Source of the DNA: Aureisphaera sp963669405
Lineage (GTDB): Bacteria > Bacteroidota > Bacteroidia > Flavobacteriales > Flavobacteriaceae
Direction: 5' to 3'
Assembly (NCBI GenBank): GCA_963669405.2
Contig: CAXXHF010000002.1
Span: 1,116,001 to 1,180,000 of the forward strand
DNA length: 64,000 nt
The notes under the pieces were generated by a model. It was given only the letters and a program-made list of their open reading frames with translations. It did not search any database and was not told the origin of the DNA. Positions 51,624 through 61,744 of this stretch are shown here, piece by piece; position 1 is the stretch's first letter, and every line of letters starts with the position of its first letter. A program made the translations under genes and the position numbers.

Positions 51624-53408
51624 TTATCTTACCCCGTGCATTAATCTTTTAAGTAGTGGATTTAAAACAATTGATATTAATCCAACGAAAATAGGGATCA
51701 AGGTAAAGATTAAGAAAAAGGTTCCCATAGAGTACTTTTCGGAAATCTTATCGATCATTCCTCCCATAGTCCCTGCTGCCTTCTGTCCTACTGCAATAGC
51801 AAGATACCATACCCCAAACATAAAACCAATCATTCTTGCTGGCACTAATTTACTTAGATAAGATAGGCCCACTGGGGATATACATAATTCTCCCATGGTG
51901 TGAAATAAATACGCAAGTATTAAAAAGATCATGCTTACGGAGGCTGTTTTTGCACCCGGTGGAATATTCATAGAACCATAACTTAGAATAGCAAAACCTA
52001 ATCCCAAAAGGATAAGACCAATACCATACTTCATGGCAGCACTAGGGTTGTATTTACTTTCCCACCATCTCGAAAATAATGGAGCAAGTGTAATGATGAA
52101 GAATGAATTTAATATCCCAAACCATGTTGCTTCTATTTCTGTCCCGGCTTCCGAAAATTTATTTATCAATCTAAATATCACTAAAAACCATAGTCCTCCA
52201 AAAGCTATTGCCAAAACAATATTGGACATACCTATACGAGAAAAGGTCTTCTTTGCCAATAATATTAAGACCCAAGTAATAATAATCAATGGAACTGTGG
52301 TTAATATCGCATCTATAACCTTAAAAATAGTCGCTGCACTTCCATCCAACGACCTATCGGTATAATCTCTTGCAAACAACGTCATAGAACCTAGAGACTG
52401 TTCGAAAAAAGAAAAGAAAAATACCGTAAACAATCCGAAAATTGAAACAGCTATAATTCGGTCTCTAACTATAGGAATATATCTAGAGATTCTAGTAATC
52501 AGTAAAATTAAAAATAAGATAAGTCCAAAAAGAACAACGACATTTGACCCGTTGAGCCCTCCTATTTCAAAAGGTAGCAAATTGATATCTCCAATTTTTT
52601 CCAAAGGATCATTGAAAAGATATAGCAATCCTCCAACCGCAGCTAAAATCATTAATATTTTATCAAAACCGGTGAATGGGTTTAGTTTTTCACCTTCAGC
52701 AGGGACCTCTTGAGTAGCTGGGCTTTCTTCATTAATATTTTGAGGCAATTCTACTTCATAAACTTTTGTTGGTTTCCCTCCTACACTACCAAATAAATTT
52801 TTCGCCAATAAGAACTGGAGCATTCCCAAAAACATAAAGATACCTGCTAAACCAAATCCCCAAGACCATCCGTAGTTTTCAGCCAAGTACCCGCATAACA
52901 TCATTCCGAAGAAAGCACCGGCATTTACACCCATGTAGAAAATGGTATAGGCTCCATCTTTTTTAGAGTCTTTGCCTTTATACATTTCTGAAATAATGGA
53001 GGTAATATTCGGCTTAAAAAAACCAGTTCCAATCACCAAAAGTGCCAAACCAATATAAAAAGATGCGGTAGTCTCTAACGCCATAGAACCATGACCTAAG
53101 GCCATAATTACACAACCAATTACTACAGCCATTCTATATCCTGTTATTTTATCGGCTATCCAACCACCAATTATTGGAGTTAAGTAAAGTAAGGAAGCAT
53201 AGGTTCCAATAAGAGCCAATGCATTTTCCCTTGGCCATTCCCATCCAGGGTTGTCACTTAAAATAGGCGCCGTTAAAAACAACACCAAAAGAATACGCAT
53301 TCCATAAAAGGAGAAGCGCTCCCACATTTCTGTAAAGAACAACACAAACAATCCGGCCGGGTGGCCTATCACTTTATCTTTAAACAGGTTTTCGATATCT
53401 GTACTCAT
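51624..53408 (-). CDS. POT-family proton-dependent peptide transporter (larger paralogue)
   Basis: A 594-residue MFS/POT symporter for di- and tripeptides. It has the motif FFTEMWERFSFYGMRILLVL at helix 1 and PNITSIISEMYKG at the PTR2 signature. About 14 helices are predicted, with an acidic loop near 215-245 (ELPQNINEESPATQEVP). The usual end GELCISPVGLSYLSKLVP is present. The ATG at 53406-53408 was chosen; upstream residues look non-coding. A second POT gene and a DPP-IV gene lie upstream on the same strand, suggesting a group for peptide use. Confidence 0.94.
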   Translation of the reverse strand: MSTDIENLFKDKVIGHPAGLFVLFFTEMWERFSFYGMRILLVLFLTAPILSDNPGWEWPRENALALIGTYASLLYLTPIIGGWIADKITGYRMAVVIGCVIMALGHGSMALETTASFYIGLALLVIGTGFFKPNITSIISEMYKGKDSKKDGAYTIFYMGVNAGAFFGMMLCGYLAENYGWSWGFGLAGIFMFLGMLQFLLAKNLFGSVGGKPTKVYEVELPQNINEESPATQEVPAEGEKLNPFTGFDKILMILAAVGGLLYLFNDPLEKIGDINLLPFEIGGLNGSNVVVLFGLILFLILLITRISRYIPIVRDRIIAVSIFGLFTVFFFSFFEQSLGSMTLFARDYTDRSLDGSAATIFKVIDAILTTVPLIIITWVLILLAKKTFSRIGMSNIVLAIAFGGLWFLVIFRLINKFSEAGTEIEATWFGILNSFFIITLAPLFSRWWESKYNPSAAMKYGIGLILLGLGFAILSYGSMNIPPGAKTASVSMIFLILAYLFHTMGELCISPVGLSYLSKLVPARMIGFMFGVWYLAIAVGQKAAGTMGGMIDKISEKYSMGTFFLIFTLIPIFVGLISIVLNPLLKRLMHGVR

Positions 53409-53434
53409 AAAAATTGGATTTAGTTGAAGTATAA

Positions 53435-53473
53435 AAACAACAAAGCCCTTAACAATCATGCTAAGGGCTTTGT
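53435..53473 (-). terminator. terminator of the POT transporter gene 53484-54869
   Basis: A perfect 12-bp stem ACAAAGCCCTTA / TAAGGGCTTTGT with a 10-base loop, 11 bases past the stop. A T-rich stretch follows on the minus strand. Confidence 0.75.
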
Positions 53474-53483
53474 AAATATATTT

Positions 53484-54869
53484 TTAGTTATCTGCTAACT
53501 CGAAGCCTTCTGCTTCTTCATTACGTAAATCTCTTTCGTCATCTTCGGCACCATGAGTGAGTTTCTCTAACTTCTTTCTAAATACCATTACTAGAAGTCC
53601 AAAAGCTACACAGAACACAGCAATTCCCGTGAAAATTGTAAACTCTCCTAAAGATTCTGATGCCTCCCCAAGAAGTCCTGCTAATTTATTTCCAAAACCA
53701 GTCATGGCAAAATAAACACCCATCATAAGTGATGCGTATTTTAATGGTGCCAACTTGGTAATATAGGACAGTGCAACCGGAGAAATACACAATTCTCCAA
53801 CAGTATGAAATAAATAAGCCAATACCAACCAGTACATAGCAGAAGAACCATTGCTTTCATATTGTCCAGAAGCAGCTGTCATGAAGAAGAATCCTGCTCC
53901 CATAATGATAAGTCCAACAATCATCTTAAATAATGATGTAGAAACTTTACCCTTTAGCTTACGCATTGCCCAATAGGCTGCCACTGAAGTTCCTAGGAAT
54001 ATAATGAACATGGCATTCAATGATTGAAACCAAGATGCTGGAACTTCCCAACCCATTAGCATTCTATTTGTTTTTTCGGAAGCATAAATATTCATTAGTC
54101 CTCCAGCTTGCTCAAAAGCTCCCCAGAAAACAATCACCAATAAGAAAGAAATAAATAGAACCACAATTCTATCTTTTTCAATTTTGGTTAGTGGTTTCTT
54201 CATTGCTTCTTTTTCTTCTTTATTTTCAGAAGTTCCTAAGAAGTTACCTACTAATTTTAAATGTTTCTGTCCTGCTAGGTATTGAATAAGCCCCAAAGCC
54301 ATTCCAATTCCGGCTAAACCAAATCCATAGTGCCATCCATGAACTTCACCAACATATCCTACAATTAAAGCTGCTAAAAAGGCTCCAATATTAATACCGA
54401 TGTAGAATATAGTAAATCCTTTATCTCTTCTAATATCACCTTGCTGATAAAGGCCACCAACCATAGTTGAAATGTTTGGCTTCAATAAACCAACTCCAGC
54501 AATAATAAGCCCAAGACCAGAATAGAATGCCCACATCTGCTCTACAGCCAAAATACTATGACCTGCAACAAGTAAAATTCCTCCGTATAAAACTGCTTTC
54601 TTCTGACCTAAAAATTTATCAGCTATCCAACCCCCAGGAATTGATGCTACATAAACTAGCATCGTATACCAGCCATATAATGCTAGTGCTTCTCCATTGG
54701 TCCATCCTAAACCAACGTTATCGCCGGTTGTTTCAGCAACAAGATATAATACTAGGATAGCTCGCATTCCATAATAGGAAAAACGTTCCCACATTTCGGT
54801 AAAAAACAGCACATATAACCCTACTGGGTGTCCAAATAATTGCTTTTGGTTTTGGAGAGTAGTTGACAT
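53484..54869 (-). CDS. POT-family proton-dependent peptide transporter (smaller paralogue)
   Basis: A 461-residue MFS/POT symporter. It has FFTEMWERFSYYGMRAILVL and the PTR2 signature (PNISTMVGGLYQQGDIRRD, then FTIFYIGINIGAFL). The GELCISPVALSYITKLAP end is present, followed by an acidic cytoplasmic tail (EDDERDLRNEEAEGFELAD). It is shorter than its neighbour because it lacks the middle-loop helices. It lies 29 bases downstream of the DPP-IV gene, so peptide cleavage and uptake are probably expressed together. Confidence 0.94.
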   Translation of the reverse strand: MSTTLQNQKQLFGHPVGLYVLFFTEMWERFSYYGMRAILVLYLVAETTGDNVGLGWTNGEALALYGWYTMLVYVASIPGGWIADKFLGQKKAVLYGGILLVAGHSILAVEQMWAFYSGLGLIIAGVGLLKPNISTMVGGLYQQGDIRRDKGFTIFYIGINIGAFLAALIVGYVGEVHGWHYGFGLAGIGMALGLIQYLAGQKHLKLVGNFLGTSENKEEKEAMKKPLTKIEKDRIVVLFISFLLVIVFWGAFEQAGGLMNIYASEKTNRMLMGWEVPASWFQSLNAMFIIFLGTSVAAYWAMRKLKGKVSTSLFKMIVGLIIMGAGFFFMTAASGQYESNGSSAMYWLVLAYLFHTVGELCISPVALSYITKLAPLKYASLMMGVYFAMTGFGNKLAGLLGEASESLGEFTIFTGIAVFCVAFGLLVMVFRKKLEKLTHGAEDDERDLRNEEAEGFELADN

Positions 54870-54898
54870 AAAATTGAGTATTGGTTATTATTAATTGG

Positions 54899-57112
54899 TT
54901 AGTCTCTTATTTCAAGAAGAGTATTCTTAGGCTTTCCTAAAGATTCCCTTATAAATTGAGTCATTTTATTATATAAATGTAGTCTGGTATATCCTCCATA
55001 AATACCGTGGTTCTTGTCTGGGTACATCAACCAATCGAAGTCTTTATTGGCTTGAACCAAAGCTTCTACCAAACGCATTGAGTTTTGTGCATGAACATTA
55101 TCATCTGCCGTTCCGTGCACTAACAAGAAATCACCTTGTAATTTATCTACATGGCTAATGGGAGAATTGTTATCATATCCACTAGCATTTTCTTGAGGCG
55201 TTTGCATGTAACGCTCCGTATAAATTGTATCATAAAAACGCCAGCTACTCACAGGAGCTACAGCAATAGCCATAGCAAAAGTATCGGCTCCCTGGAAAAG
55301 ACAGTTACTAGACATAAATCCACCGTAACTCCATCCCCAAATACCAATTCTATCTGCATCTATATAAGGCAATTTACCCAATTCTTTAGCTGCGGCAATC
55401 TGATCTTCCACTTCATATTTACCCAATTCTTTTTGAGTCATTTTCTTGAAATCACGTCCTTTTAATCCCGTCCCTCTTCCATCTACACAAGCAACAATAT
55501 AGCCCTCTTGTGCCAACATCTGATGCCAATAATCATTAGACCCACCCCAACGGTTGGCCACACTCTGTGAACCTGGCCCAGAATACTGATACATGAACAA
55601 TGGGTATTTTTTATTGGGATCAAAATCTTTAGGTTTGATCATATACATATTCAAATCTTCACCATTGATGTTGATGGTTGAAAACTCTTTTTCAGATATT
55701 TTATACTGTCCCACTTTATCCTTGAGGGTCTTATTATCCTTGATCTCACGTACTTGATTTCCAGAAAGTGCTTCCCGCAAAGAGAACACATATGGAGTTT
55801 GAGTATCAGAAAAAGTATTGATGAAGTACGTATAATCAGCACTAAAAGCAGCACTATTACTTCCCATTTGTTGTGTTAAACGAACTTTATTTTTTCCAGA
55901 ACTGGTAATGGAATATACGTCACGATTAATACTTCCATTTTCTGTACTTTGATAATAGATGCGTCCTGTTTTTGTATCGAAGCCATAATAGTTGGTGACT
56001 TCCCAATCTCCTTTAGTAATTTGATTGATCAGTTTTCCCTTTTTGCTATAGTGATAGATGTGGTTCCACCCATCTTTTTCACTGGTCCAGATAAAACTAT
56101 TATCATTAAGAAAAGTAAGATTATCGGTCACATCTATATATGCATCATCCTTTTCCTGATAAATTAATGATGCTTCTCCTGAACTTGCATCTACAAAGAC
56201 CAAATCCAAAATGTTTTGATGTCTATTGGTGAGTTGTACACTTAACACTTCAGCATCATTGGTCCATTTAATTCGAGGAATGTAATAGCTGTTGAATTTG
56301 GACACATCAACCTGAGACGATTTGCCTGAATTTACATTGTATAAATGAAGGGAAACCTTGGCATTTGCTTCTCCAGCCTTAGGATATTTAAAAACCTGCT
56401 GAGTTTGGTATAAATCTTCACCGTAGATATCCATAGAGAATTCTGGAACTTCAGACTCATCAAATCGAATATAGGCTATATATGCCCCGTCCTTACTCCA
56501 ATCGAAAGCGCGAACAAAAGCAAATTCTTCTTCATATACCCAATCTGTGATACCATTGATTATTTTATTCTTAACTCCATCCGTAGTTACTTGGGTTACC
56601 TTTCCACTTGCCAGATTCTTAATATAAAGATTGTTATTAAAGCCATACGCCACTTTGGTACCATCAGCATTAAATGTAGGCTCCTGTACTTTGTCTTTAG
56701 AAAGTAACGTAAGTGATTTAGCATTTACATCATACACGTAGTAGGTTCCTAAAGCAGATCTCCTAAAGACCTGTTGCAACTGAGTAGCCAACAAGATTTT
56801 GGATTCATCACCATTAAATTCATAGGAGATAAAACGACTAATGTCATCCAAGTTTTCACTATCCAACAAAGTTTTTACTTTTTTGCCACTTTTATAGTCG
56901 TACACATCAATTGAAGAAGTTCCTTTGGACCTATTAAAATTAAGCACCGAATATTCCTTTCCATTTTTAAGGGATCGCAACACATCCATGCGTTCTGTAC
57001 GGAATGCTCCGCCCCAAATTTCCTCAAGTGTAATGTTTTTTTCTTGTGCTGTGAGTGTAGAAGTGAACGTTATTAGAAACGCAAGTACAGCAAGTGAAAT
57101 AATTCTTTTCAA
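54899..57112 (-). CDS. exported prolyl dipeptidyl peptidase IV (S9 family)
   Basis: A 737-residue peptidase with a signal peptide (MKRIISLAVLAFLITFTSTLTAQE). The DPPIV N-terminal beta-propeller (about 80-450) includes the substrate double-Glu motif WVYEEEFAFVRAFDWS. The alpha/beta-hydrolase domain has Ser in GWSYGGFMSSNC, Asp in HGTADDNVHAQNS and His in YPDKNHGIYGG. It removes X-Pro/X-Ala dipeptides from peptide N-termini outside the inner membrane. The POT genes downstream would take up the products. Confidence 0.95.
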   Translation of the reverse strand: MKRIISLAVLAFLITFTSTLTAQEKNITLEEIWGGAFRTERMDVLRSLKNGKEYSVLNFNRSKGTSSIDVYDYKSGKKVKTLLDSENLDDISRFISYEFNGDESKILLATQLQQVFRRSALGTYYVYDVNAKSLTLLSKDKVQEPTFNADGTKVAYGFNNNLYIKNLASGKVTQVTTDGVKNKIINGITDWVYEEEFAFVRAFDWSKDGAYIAYIRFDESEVPEFSMDIYGEDLYQTQQVFKYPKAGEANAKVSLHLYNVNSGKSSQVDVSKFNSYYIPRIKWTNDAEVLSVQLTNRHQNILDLVFVDASSGEASLIYQEKDDAYIDVTDNLTFLNDNSFIWTSEKDGWNHIYHYSKKGKLINQITKGDWEVTNYYGFDTKTGRIYYQSTENGSINRDVYSITSSGKNKVRLTQQMGSNSAAFSADYTYFINTFSDTQTPYVFSLREALSGNQVREIKDNKTLKDKVGQYKISEKEFSTININGEDLNMYMIKPKDFDPNKKYPLFMYQYSGPGSQSVANRWGGSNDYWHQMLAQEGYIVACVDGRGTGLKGRDFKKMTQKELGKYEVEDQIAAAKELGKLPYIDADRIGIWGWSYGGFMSSNCLFQGADTFAMAIAVAPVSSWRFYDTIYTERYMQTPQENASGYDNNSPISHVDKLQGDFLLVHGTADDNVHAQNSMRLVEALVQANKDFDWLMYPDKNHGIYGGYTRLHLYNKMTQFIRESLGKPKNTLLEIRD

Positions 57113-57274
57113 ACTGTTAAAATTTTGTTACGCCAAGTTTACTAAAATTTCCTGAAATTACCCTTGTTTTTTGTGTTAAATACCACTCCAACTTCCTTAA
57201 AACAGGCATAAAAACACATACTGAATGTACCTTTGCATTCAGAAGCACAACTTCACGAATGAAGATTTTAACAC

Positions 57275-57282
57275 TATCTTTG
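57275..57282 (+). promoter_or_regulatory. putative -7 box (TATCTTTG) of the HMG-CoA reductase gene
   Basis: TATCTTTG matches TAnnTTTG and ends 19 bases before the ATG at 57302. A second full match (TACCTTTG) lies at 57228-57235. The nearer box favours the start at 57302 over the ATG at 57293. Confidence 0.5.
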
Positions 57283-57301
57283 CCTTCAAAATATGCATAC
57301 C

Positions 57302-58615
57302 ATGTCGAACCCTGTTTCAGGATTTTCAAAAAAAACCAAAGAAGAAAAAATAAAATGGCTTACTTCTCACTATCTAAATGATGACTCCCAAGCTGTTTCC
57401 ATTTTGAAAAATTACTGGAATGACGACTCAAATCTTCAAAAACTTCATGACGATTTCATTGAAAACACCCTAACAAACTACTACTTGCCTTTTGGTATAG
57501 CCCCTAACTTCCTTATTAATGGAAAATTATTTGCGTTGCCCATGGTCATTGAAGAAAGTTCTGTGGTCGCAGCAGCAAGTAATGCAGCTAAATTTTGGTT
57601 GGATAAGGGAGGGTTTAAAGCCGAAATTCTAGGAACTCAAAAAAACGGGCAGGTCTATTTTAATTTTTTCGGCAATTATGAAAACCTACAAACATTCCTT
57701 CAAATAATCCGTCCAGAATTAGAGAAGAGCATTTCAGGCATTGAAAAGAACATGAAAAAGCGCGGTGGTGGACTGTTGGGTATAGAGTTGATAGATAGCA
57801 GCAAAAAATTGGATGGTTTTTACCAATTGCATTGTTCGTTTGAAACACTAGATGCTATGGGTGCTAACTTCATAAACAGCTGCCTAGAAGCTATTGCCCA
57901 TACTTTTGAAAAAGAAGCACAAAACTATCCTGCATTTAAGGAAGAGGGAAATTTTCCTGAAGTAGTCATGAGTATTCTTTCTAATTATGTTCCAGAATGT
58001 TTGGTCCGTGCCACAGTAAGCTGTGACGTTTTGGATTTAGATCCCAATCCAAAAAAGGCCAAGGAATTTGCCAAACGTTTTGTAAGAGCTGTTAAAATTG
58101 CACAAACTGAACCTCGTAGGGCGGTAACCCACAACAAAGGTGTTATGAACGGTATCGATGCCGTAATATTGGCCACAGGCAATGACTTTAGGGCCGTTGA
58201 AGCAGGAATACATGCTTATGCAGCCAGAGAGGGTCAATACACCAGCCTTACGTATGCATCTATAGAAGATGAAATCTTCCGTTTCGGGATCGATATTCCT
58301 TTGGCACTGGGAACTGTAGGGGGTCTCACTTCAATACATCCACTTGTAAAATTGGCTTTTCAAATTTTGCAAAAGCCGAATGCTCAAGAGCTCATGCAAA
58401 TTGTTGCTGTAGCTGGATTAGCACAGAATTTTGCAGCACTTAGGTCTTTAGTAACCACTGGGATTCAAAAAGGTCATATGAAAATGCATTTGATGAATAT
58501 CCTGAATCAAATGAAAGCCAATATAGAAGAAAAGAAAAAGGCTGTGGATTATTTTAAAGTGCAAACCGTTTCGCATAATGCAGTTGTTGAATTTATAGAA
58601 AATCTCCGTTCCTAG
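57302..58615 (+). CDS. hydroxymethylglutaryl-CoA reductase, class II type
   Basis: A 437-residue enzyme interconverting HMG-CoA and mevalonate. Catalytic residues are visible: Glu in LPMVIEESSVVAAASNAAKF, Lys and Asp in HNKGVMNGIDAVILATG, and His in QKGHMKMHLMNI. The form is the class II (bacterial) type without a membrane domain. In many Bacteroidetes it works in the biosynthetic direction; the downstream GHMP kinase points to a mevalonate route to isoprenoids. The ATG at 57302 gives MSNPVSGFSKK; an in-frame ATG lies nine bases upstream. Confidence 0.95.
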   Translation: MSNPVSGFSKKTKEEKIKWLTSHYLNDDSQAVSILKNYWNDDSNLQKLHDDFIENTLTNYYLPFGIAPNFLINGKLFALPMVIEESSVVAAASNAAKFWLDKGGFKAEILGTQKNGQVYFNFFGNYENLQTFLQIIRPELEKSISGIEKNMKKRGGGLLGIELIDSSKKLDGFYQLHCSFETLDAMGANFINSCLEAIAHTFEKEAQNYPAFKEEGNFPEVVMSILSNYVPECLVRATVSCDVLDLDPNPKKAKEFAKRFVRAVKIAQTEPRRAVTHNKGVMNGIDAVILATGNDFRAVEAGIHAYAAREGQYTSLTYASIEDEIFRFGIDIPLALGTVGGLTSIHPLVKLAFQILQKPNAQELMQIVAVAGLAQNFAALRSLVTTGIQKGHMKMHLMNILNQMKANIEEKKKAVDYFKVQTVSHNAVVEFIENLRS

Positions 58616-58617
58616 TT

Positions 58618-59526
58618 TTGACCTCAACATTCCATAGTCCGGGCAAATTACTCCTTACGGGGGAATATGTGGTTTTGGATGGCGCAAAAGCGTTAGCCAT
58701 TCCTACATCTTACGGACAATCTATGGAAGTAAGCCCCACTTCTTCAGGAAATGTAGAATGGTACAGTAAGGATAAAAATGGAAACATCTGGTTTGAAGCA
58801 GTCTTCGATATTCTTAATCTCAACTATTTTGGGGTAAAAAATGCAATAGCAGAAACCCTTCAAGAAATTTTACGGGAAGCTCGAAAACTGAATCCCAGTT
58901 TTCTTACTAAATCGGAAGGATACTTGGTAAATACGCAGCTCAGTTTTCCGAGAGATTGGGGATTGGGGACTTCCTCTACCTTAATCAATAATATTGCACA
59001 ATGGGCACAAGTAAATGCCCATGAGCTACTCACCAAAAGTTTTGGGGGAAGTGGTTATGATATTGCCGTAGCACAATACCGTAAACCCATCATCTACCAA
59101 CTAAGGGATGGCAATCCCCAAACAAAGGCTATTTTACTTCCCTGGAAATTTACTGATCATTTGTTTTTTATTTATCTAAACCAAAAGCAGGATAGCAAGA
59201 AAGGGATTTCGCATTATCAAAATACAGCACAAGACAAAACAACGAATCTAGATCTTATTTCTGAAATCACACAAGAGATTTCTCAGTGCAATTCCCTAAA
59301 CAGATTTACCGAGCTCCTATCATTACATGAAAATATCATTTCTTCAATTATTAAGCTTCCCACTATTAAGGAGCAACTATTTTCAGATTTTAAGGGAACT
59401 ATAAAAAGCTTAGGCGCATGGGGAGGGGATTTTGCATTAGTAGCTGTAGACAAAACCGAAGATCTCTCTTATTTTAAAGATAAAGGATATCACACTATCA
59501 TCCCTTTTCATGAAATGATTCCATAA
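58618..59526 (+). CDS. GYDIA-family GHMP kinase (mevalonate-kinase-like)
   Basis: A 302-residue GHMP-superfamily kinase. The N-terminal SPGKLLLTGEYVVLDGAKAL is the substrate motif. The phosphate-binding loop is RDWGLGTSSTLINN. The family-naming motif is GSGYDIAVAQ. Translation starts at TTG (58618-58620), two bases after the HMG-CoA reductase stop; no ATG or GTG upstream is possible, and a later start would remove the substrate motif. Its position suggests phosphorylation of mevalonate or a phosphomevalonate. The exact substrate of the GYDIA family is not known to me. Confidence 0.9.
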   Translation: MTSTFHSPGKLLLTGEYVVLDGAKALAIPTSYGQSMEVSPTSSGNVEWYSKDKNGNIWFEAVFDILNLNYFGVKNAIAETLQEILREARKLNPSFLTKSEGYLVNTQLSFPRDWGLGTSSTLINNIAQWAQVNAHELLTKSFGGSGYDIAVAQYRKPIIYQLRDGNPQTKAILLPWKFTDHLFFIYLNQKQDSKKGISHYQNTAQDKTTNLDLISEITQEISQCNSLNRFTELLSLHENIISSIIKLPTIKEQLFSDFKGTIKSLGAWGGDFALVAVDKTEDLSYFKDKGYHTIIPFHEMIP

Positions 59527-59527
59527 A

Positions 59528-59555
59528 AAAACCCTTAAGTTTCCTTAAGGGTTTT
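59528..59555. terminator. bidirectional terminator between the GYDIA kinase and PpiD/SurA genes
   Basis: A perfect 12-bp stem AAAACCCTTAAG / CTTAAGGGTTTT with a TTTC loop, flanked by A and T runs on both strands, between convergent genes. Confidence 0.88.
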
Positions 59556-59573
59556 GTTTTTAAGCTTTATCTA

Positions 59574-61655
59574 CTAGTAGAATTTTGCTCTATTATCTTC
59601 TATATCTGCTGCATTCTTTAATGCTTCAAATATTCTATTGTTAATAGCTCCACTTGCTTGTGAATTTAACTGATTGGCGAAAGAAGCATAGTTATCTAGC
59701 TCCGGTGCTTTGTTTACAGTCAATACTCTTACCATGTACACCCCATTATCACCATCAAGTAATTGGGTAGTTTCTCCGGCGTTTTTTCCAAAAGCAGCTC
59801 CAACTACAGCTGGTTCTGTTCCTGCTCCAGCAATGGTAGGGTTGGAACGAGTAAGCGCATTAGCGGTTTTTACAGTCACGTTCTGACTTGTAGCAACTTC
59901 TTGTAGGGTAGTTCCTGAAATACCTTCACGAATTTTCTGTGCTTTCTTTTCGCTTTTTAAGATGGGTGTTACAATTGCAGAAGCTTCTGCAACACTTTGC
60001 AATGCTTTTTTATCACTCTTTCTGGTTAATTGCACAACTACATATGAGTCATTTACATCGAAACGCCTAACGTCTCCTACTTTACTCTCTTCTTCGAAAG
60101 CCCAGTTAACAATACTTCTATTATCTCCTACACCGGGGATATTAGCATCTAATTCACCAACTTTATTTACAGGATTTGCAGACAATCCACTCTCTTCTGC
60201 CAACGCATTGAAATCACCATTACGGGCACCTTCTTCAAACTTAGCAGCTTTAGAGAAAATATCACTTAAAGTTCTATCACTTACTCCTATGTTTTGTGTC
60301 ACAGTCGCCACTTTTAAAACTGTCTGTGGATTTTTCTGTCCTTCAATCTCGATAACGTGGTAACCAAACTGAGTTTCAACAACTCCTAGATCACCTGTTT
60401 TACCTTCAAAAGTAAAATCACGGAAAGGCGCTACCATTCTGTTGTAAGCATACCAATCATACTTTCCTCCATTTTCTATACTTCCAACATCTGAAGAGAA
60501 TTGTGTTACCATATCCTCAAACTTAGATTTATTGGCCTTTACAACCGTTAAGATACTATCGGCTAAGATCTTTGCCTGTTCAGGAGTACGTGAAACACTA
60601 TCGGTTCTACTCAATCCAATAGGAATTAGAATATGTCTTGCTTTTGCAGAATCTGGCAATTTTCTGGTTTCAACAATCTTGGAAAGGTTAAACGTATTAT
60701 CTACCTGATAAGGTCCATAAACGCTTCCTTCTGGTAATTTAAGAATAGTGTCCTTAATAGCTGCAGGAAGATTGTTTTCATATACCCAAGAATCATTGTA
60801 TCCCGCATCTGAGTTATTAGTCACAAATGTAGCTACGTCTTCTGTTGTATCAAATGGACTCACAAATGCAGTTACCTTAGCTTTTGCAGCTTCAATATCA
60901 TCTGCAGATGGTTCTTCATTGAAAGTTACATATTGAATATCCACCAAAGGATCTACTTCAAACTGTTTTGGGTTTGCCTTAATGTATTCAGCAATTTCTC
61001 CTTCGGACACTGTTACATCTTCATCTGCAATCTTAGTGTAAGGCACATATACGTATTCGATATTGATTTTGTCATTTTCGAAACGATATTGCTGCTCACC
61101 TTCTGCAATGGTAGAAGCTAACCCACCACGAACCATATTCATGTAATTTCCTTGAAGAATACTTAGACGGGTGCTTTCAATAAAATCATCCCAAGCTTGT
61201 TTTTGTTGTCTGGAAGCTTGATCATTACCTTGAATACTTGCAACATACTCGATCATCTTTGCTTCACTGTAGAGTCCATTTTCATCCTGAAATGTAGGAT
61301 TGTTAGCCAATACTAGGCTTAACTGCTCATTAATCTCTTCTTGACTTACGGTCATTCCTAAAGCTTCAACCTGCTGCTCCATAAGTACGCTTCGTAATTC
61401 ACGATCCCATACCATTTGTACAGCTTGAGCAGTATTGGAGTTAGGGCCAAGAGATCTTTGCTGGCTCTCTACCTTACCCATGAAGTCTTCTCTGCTAAGC
61501 TCTTTTCCATTAATTACCGCCACTGTATTCTCAATATCGCCACCGCTTCCGGTCTTGCTATTTATCACTCCATCCAACACAAAAGCAAAAAGTGCCAATG
61601 CTATGATAATGATAAGGAATACACCTCTTTTTCTAATACTGTTTAATATTGCCAT
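59574..61655 (-). CDS. PpiD/SurA-type peptidyl-prolyl isomerase foldase
   Basis: A 693-residue envelope chaperone. An N-terminal inner-membrane helix (residues 11-30, RGVFLIIIIALALFAFVLDG) anchors it. A SurA_N/PpiD-like helical domain follows (to about 200), then a parvulin domain (about 340-445) starting AKARHILIPIG and ending FGYHVIEIEGQ. The C-terminal 240 residues form a second chaperone-like part. It helps exported and outer-membrane proteins fold. It is the last gene of the minus-strand run that includes lptC. Confidence 0.92.
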   Translation of the reverse strand: MAILNSIRKRGVFLIIIIALALFAFVLDGVINSKTGSGGDIENTVAVINGKELSREDFMGKVESQQRSLGPNSNTAQAVQMVWDRELRSVLMEQQVEALGMTVSQEEINEQLSLVLANNPTFQDENGLYSEAKMIEYVASIQGNDQASRQQKQAWDDFIESTRLSILQGNYMNMVRGGLASTIAEGEQQYRFENDKINIEYVYVPYTKIADEDVTVSEGEIAEYIKANPKQFEVDPLVDIQYVTFNEEPSADDIEAAKAKVTAFVSPFDTTEDVATFVTNNSDAGYNDSWVYENNLPAAIKDTILKLPEGSVYGPYQVDNTFNLSKIVETRKLPDSAKARHILIPIGLSRTDSVSRTPEQAKILADSILTVVKANKSKFEDMVTQFSSDVGSIENGGKYDWYAYNRMVAPFRDFTFEGKTGDLGVVETQFGYHVIEIEGQKNPQTVLKVATVTQNIGVSDRTLSDIFSKAAKFEEGARNGDFNALAEESGLSANPVNKVGELDANIPGVGDNRSIVNWAFEEESKVGDVRRFDVNDSYVVVQLTRKSDKKALQSVAEASAIVTPILKSEKKAQKIREGISGTTLQEVATSQNVTVKTANALTRSNPTIAGAGTEPAVVGAAFGKNAGETTQLLDGDNGVYMVRVLTVNKAPELDNYASFANQLNSQASGAINNRIFEALKNAADIEDNRAKFY

Positions 61656-61744
61656 CGCTATAGAAATTTAATAGTGGGCGAAAATACCATTTTCCCTTGA
61701 TTTATAAAAAGGTTCGGATTAAAAAAACGGAGGAATTTTGAAAA

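Noticed and set aside
57228..57235. TACCTTTG, a second full -7 match upstream of the HMG-CoA reductase gene.
   Set aside because: A box closer to the gene at 57275 gives a more usual leader. This one may be chance in AT-rich DNA.
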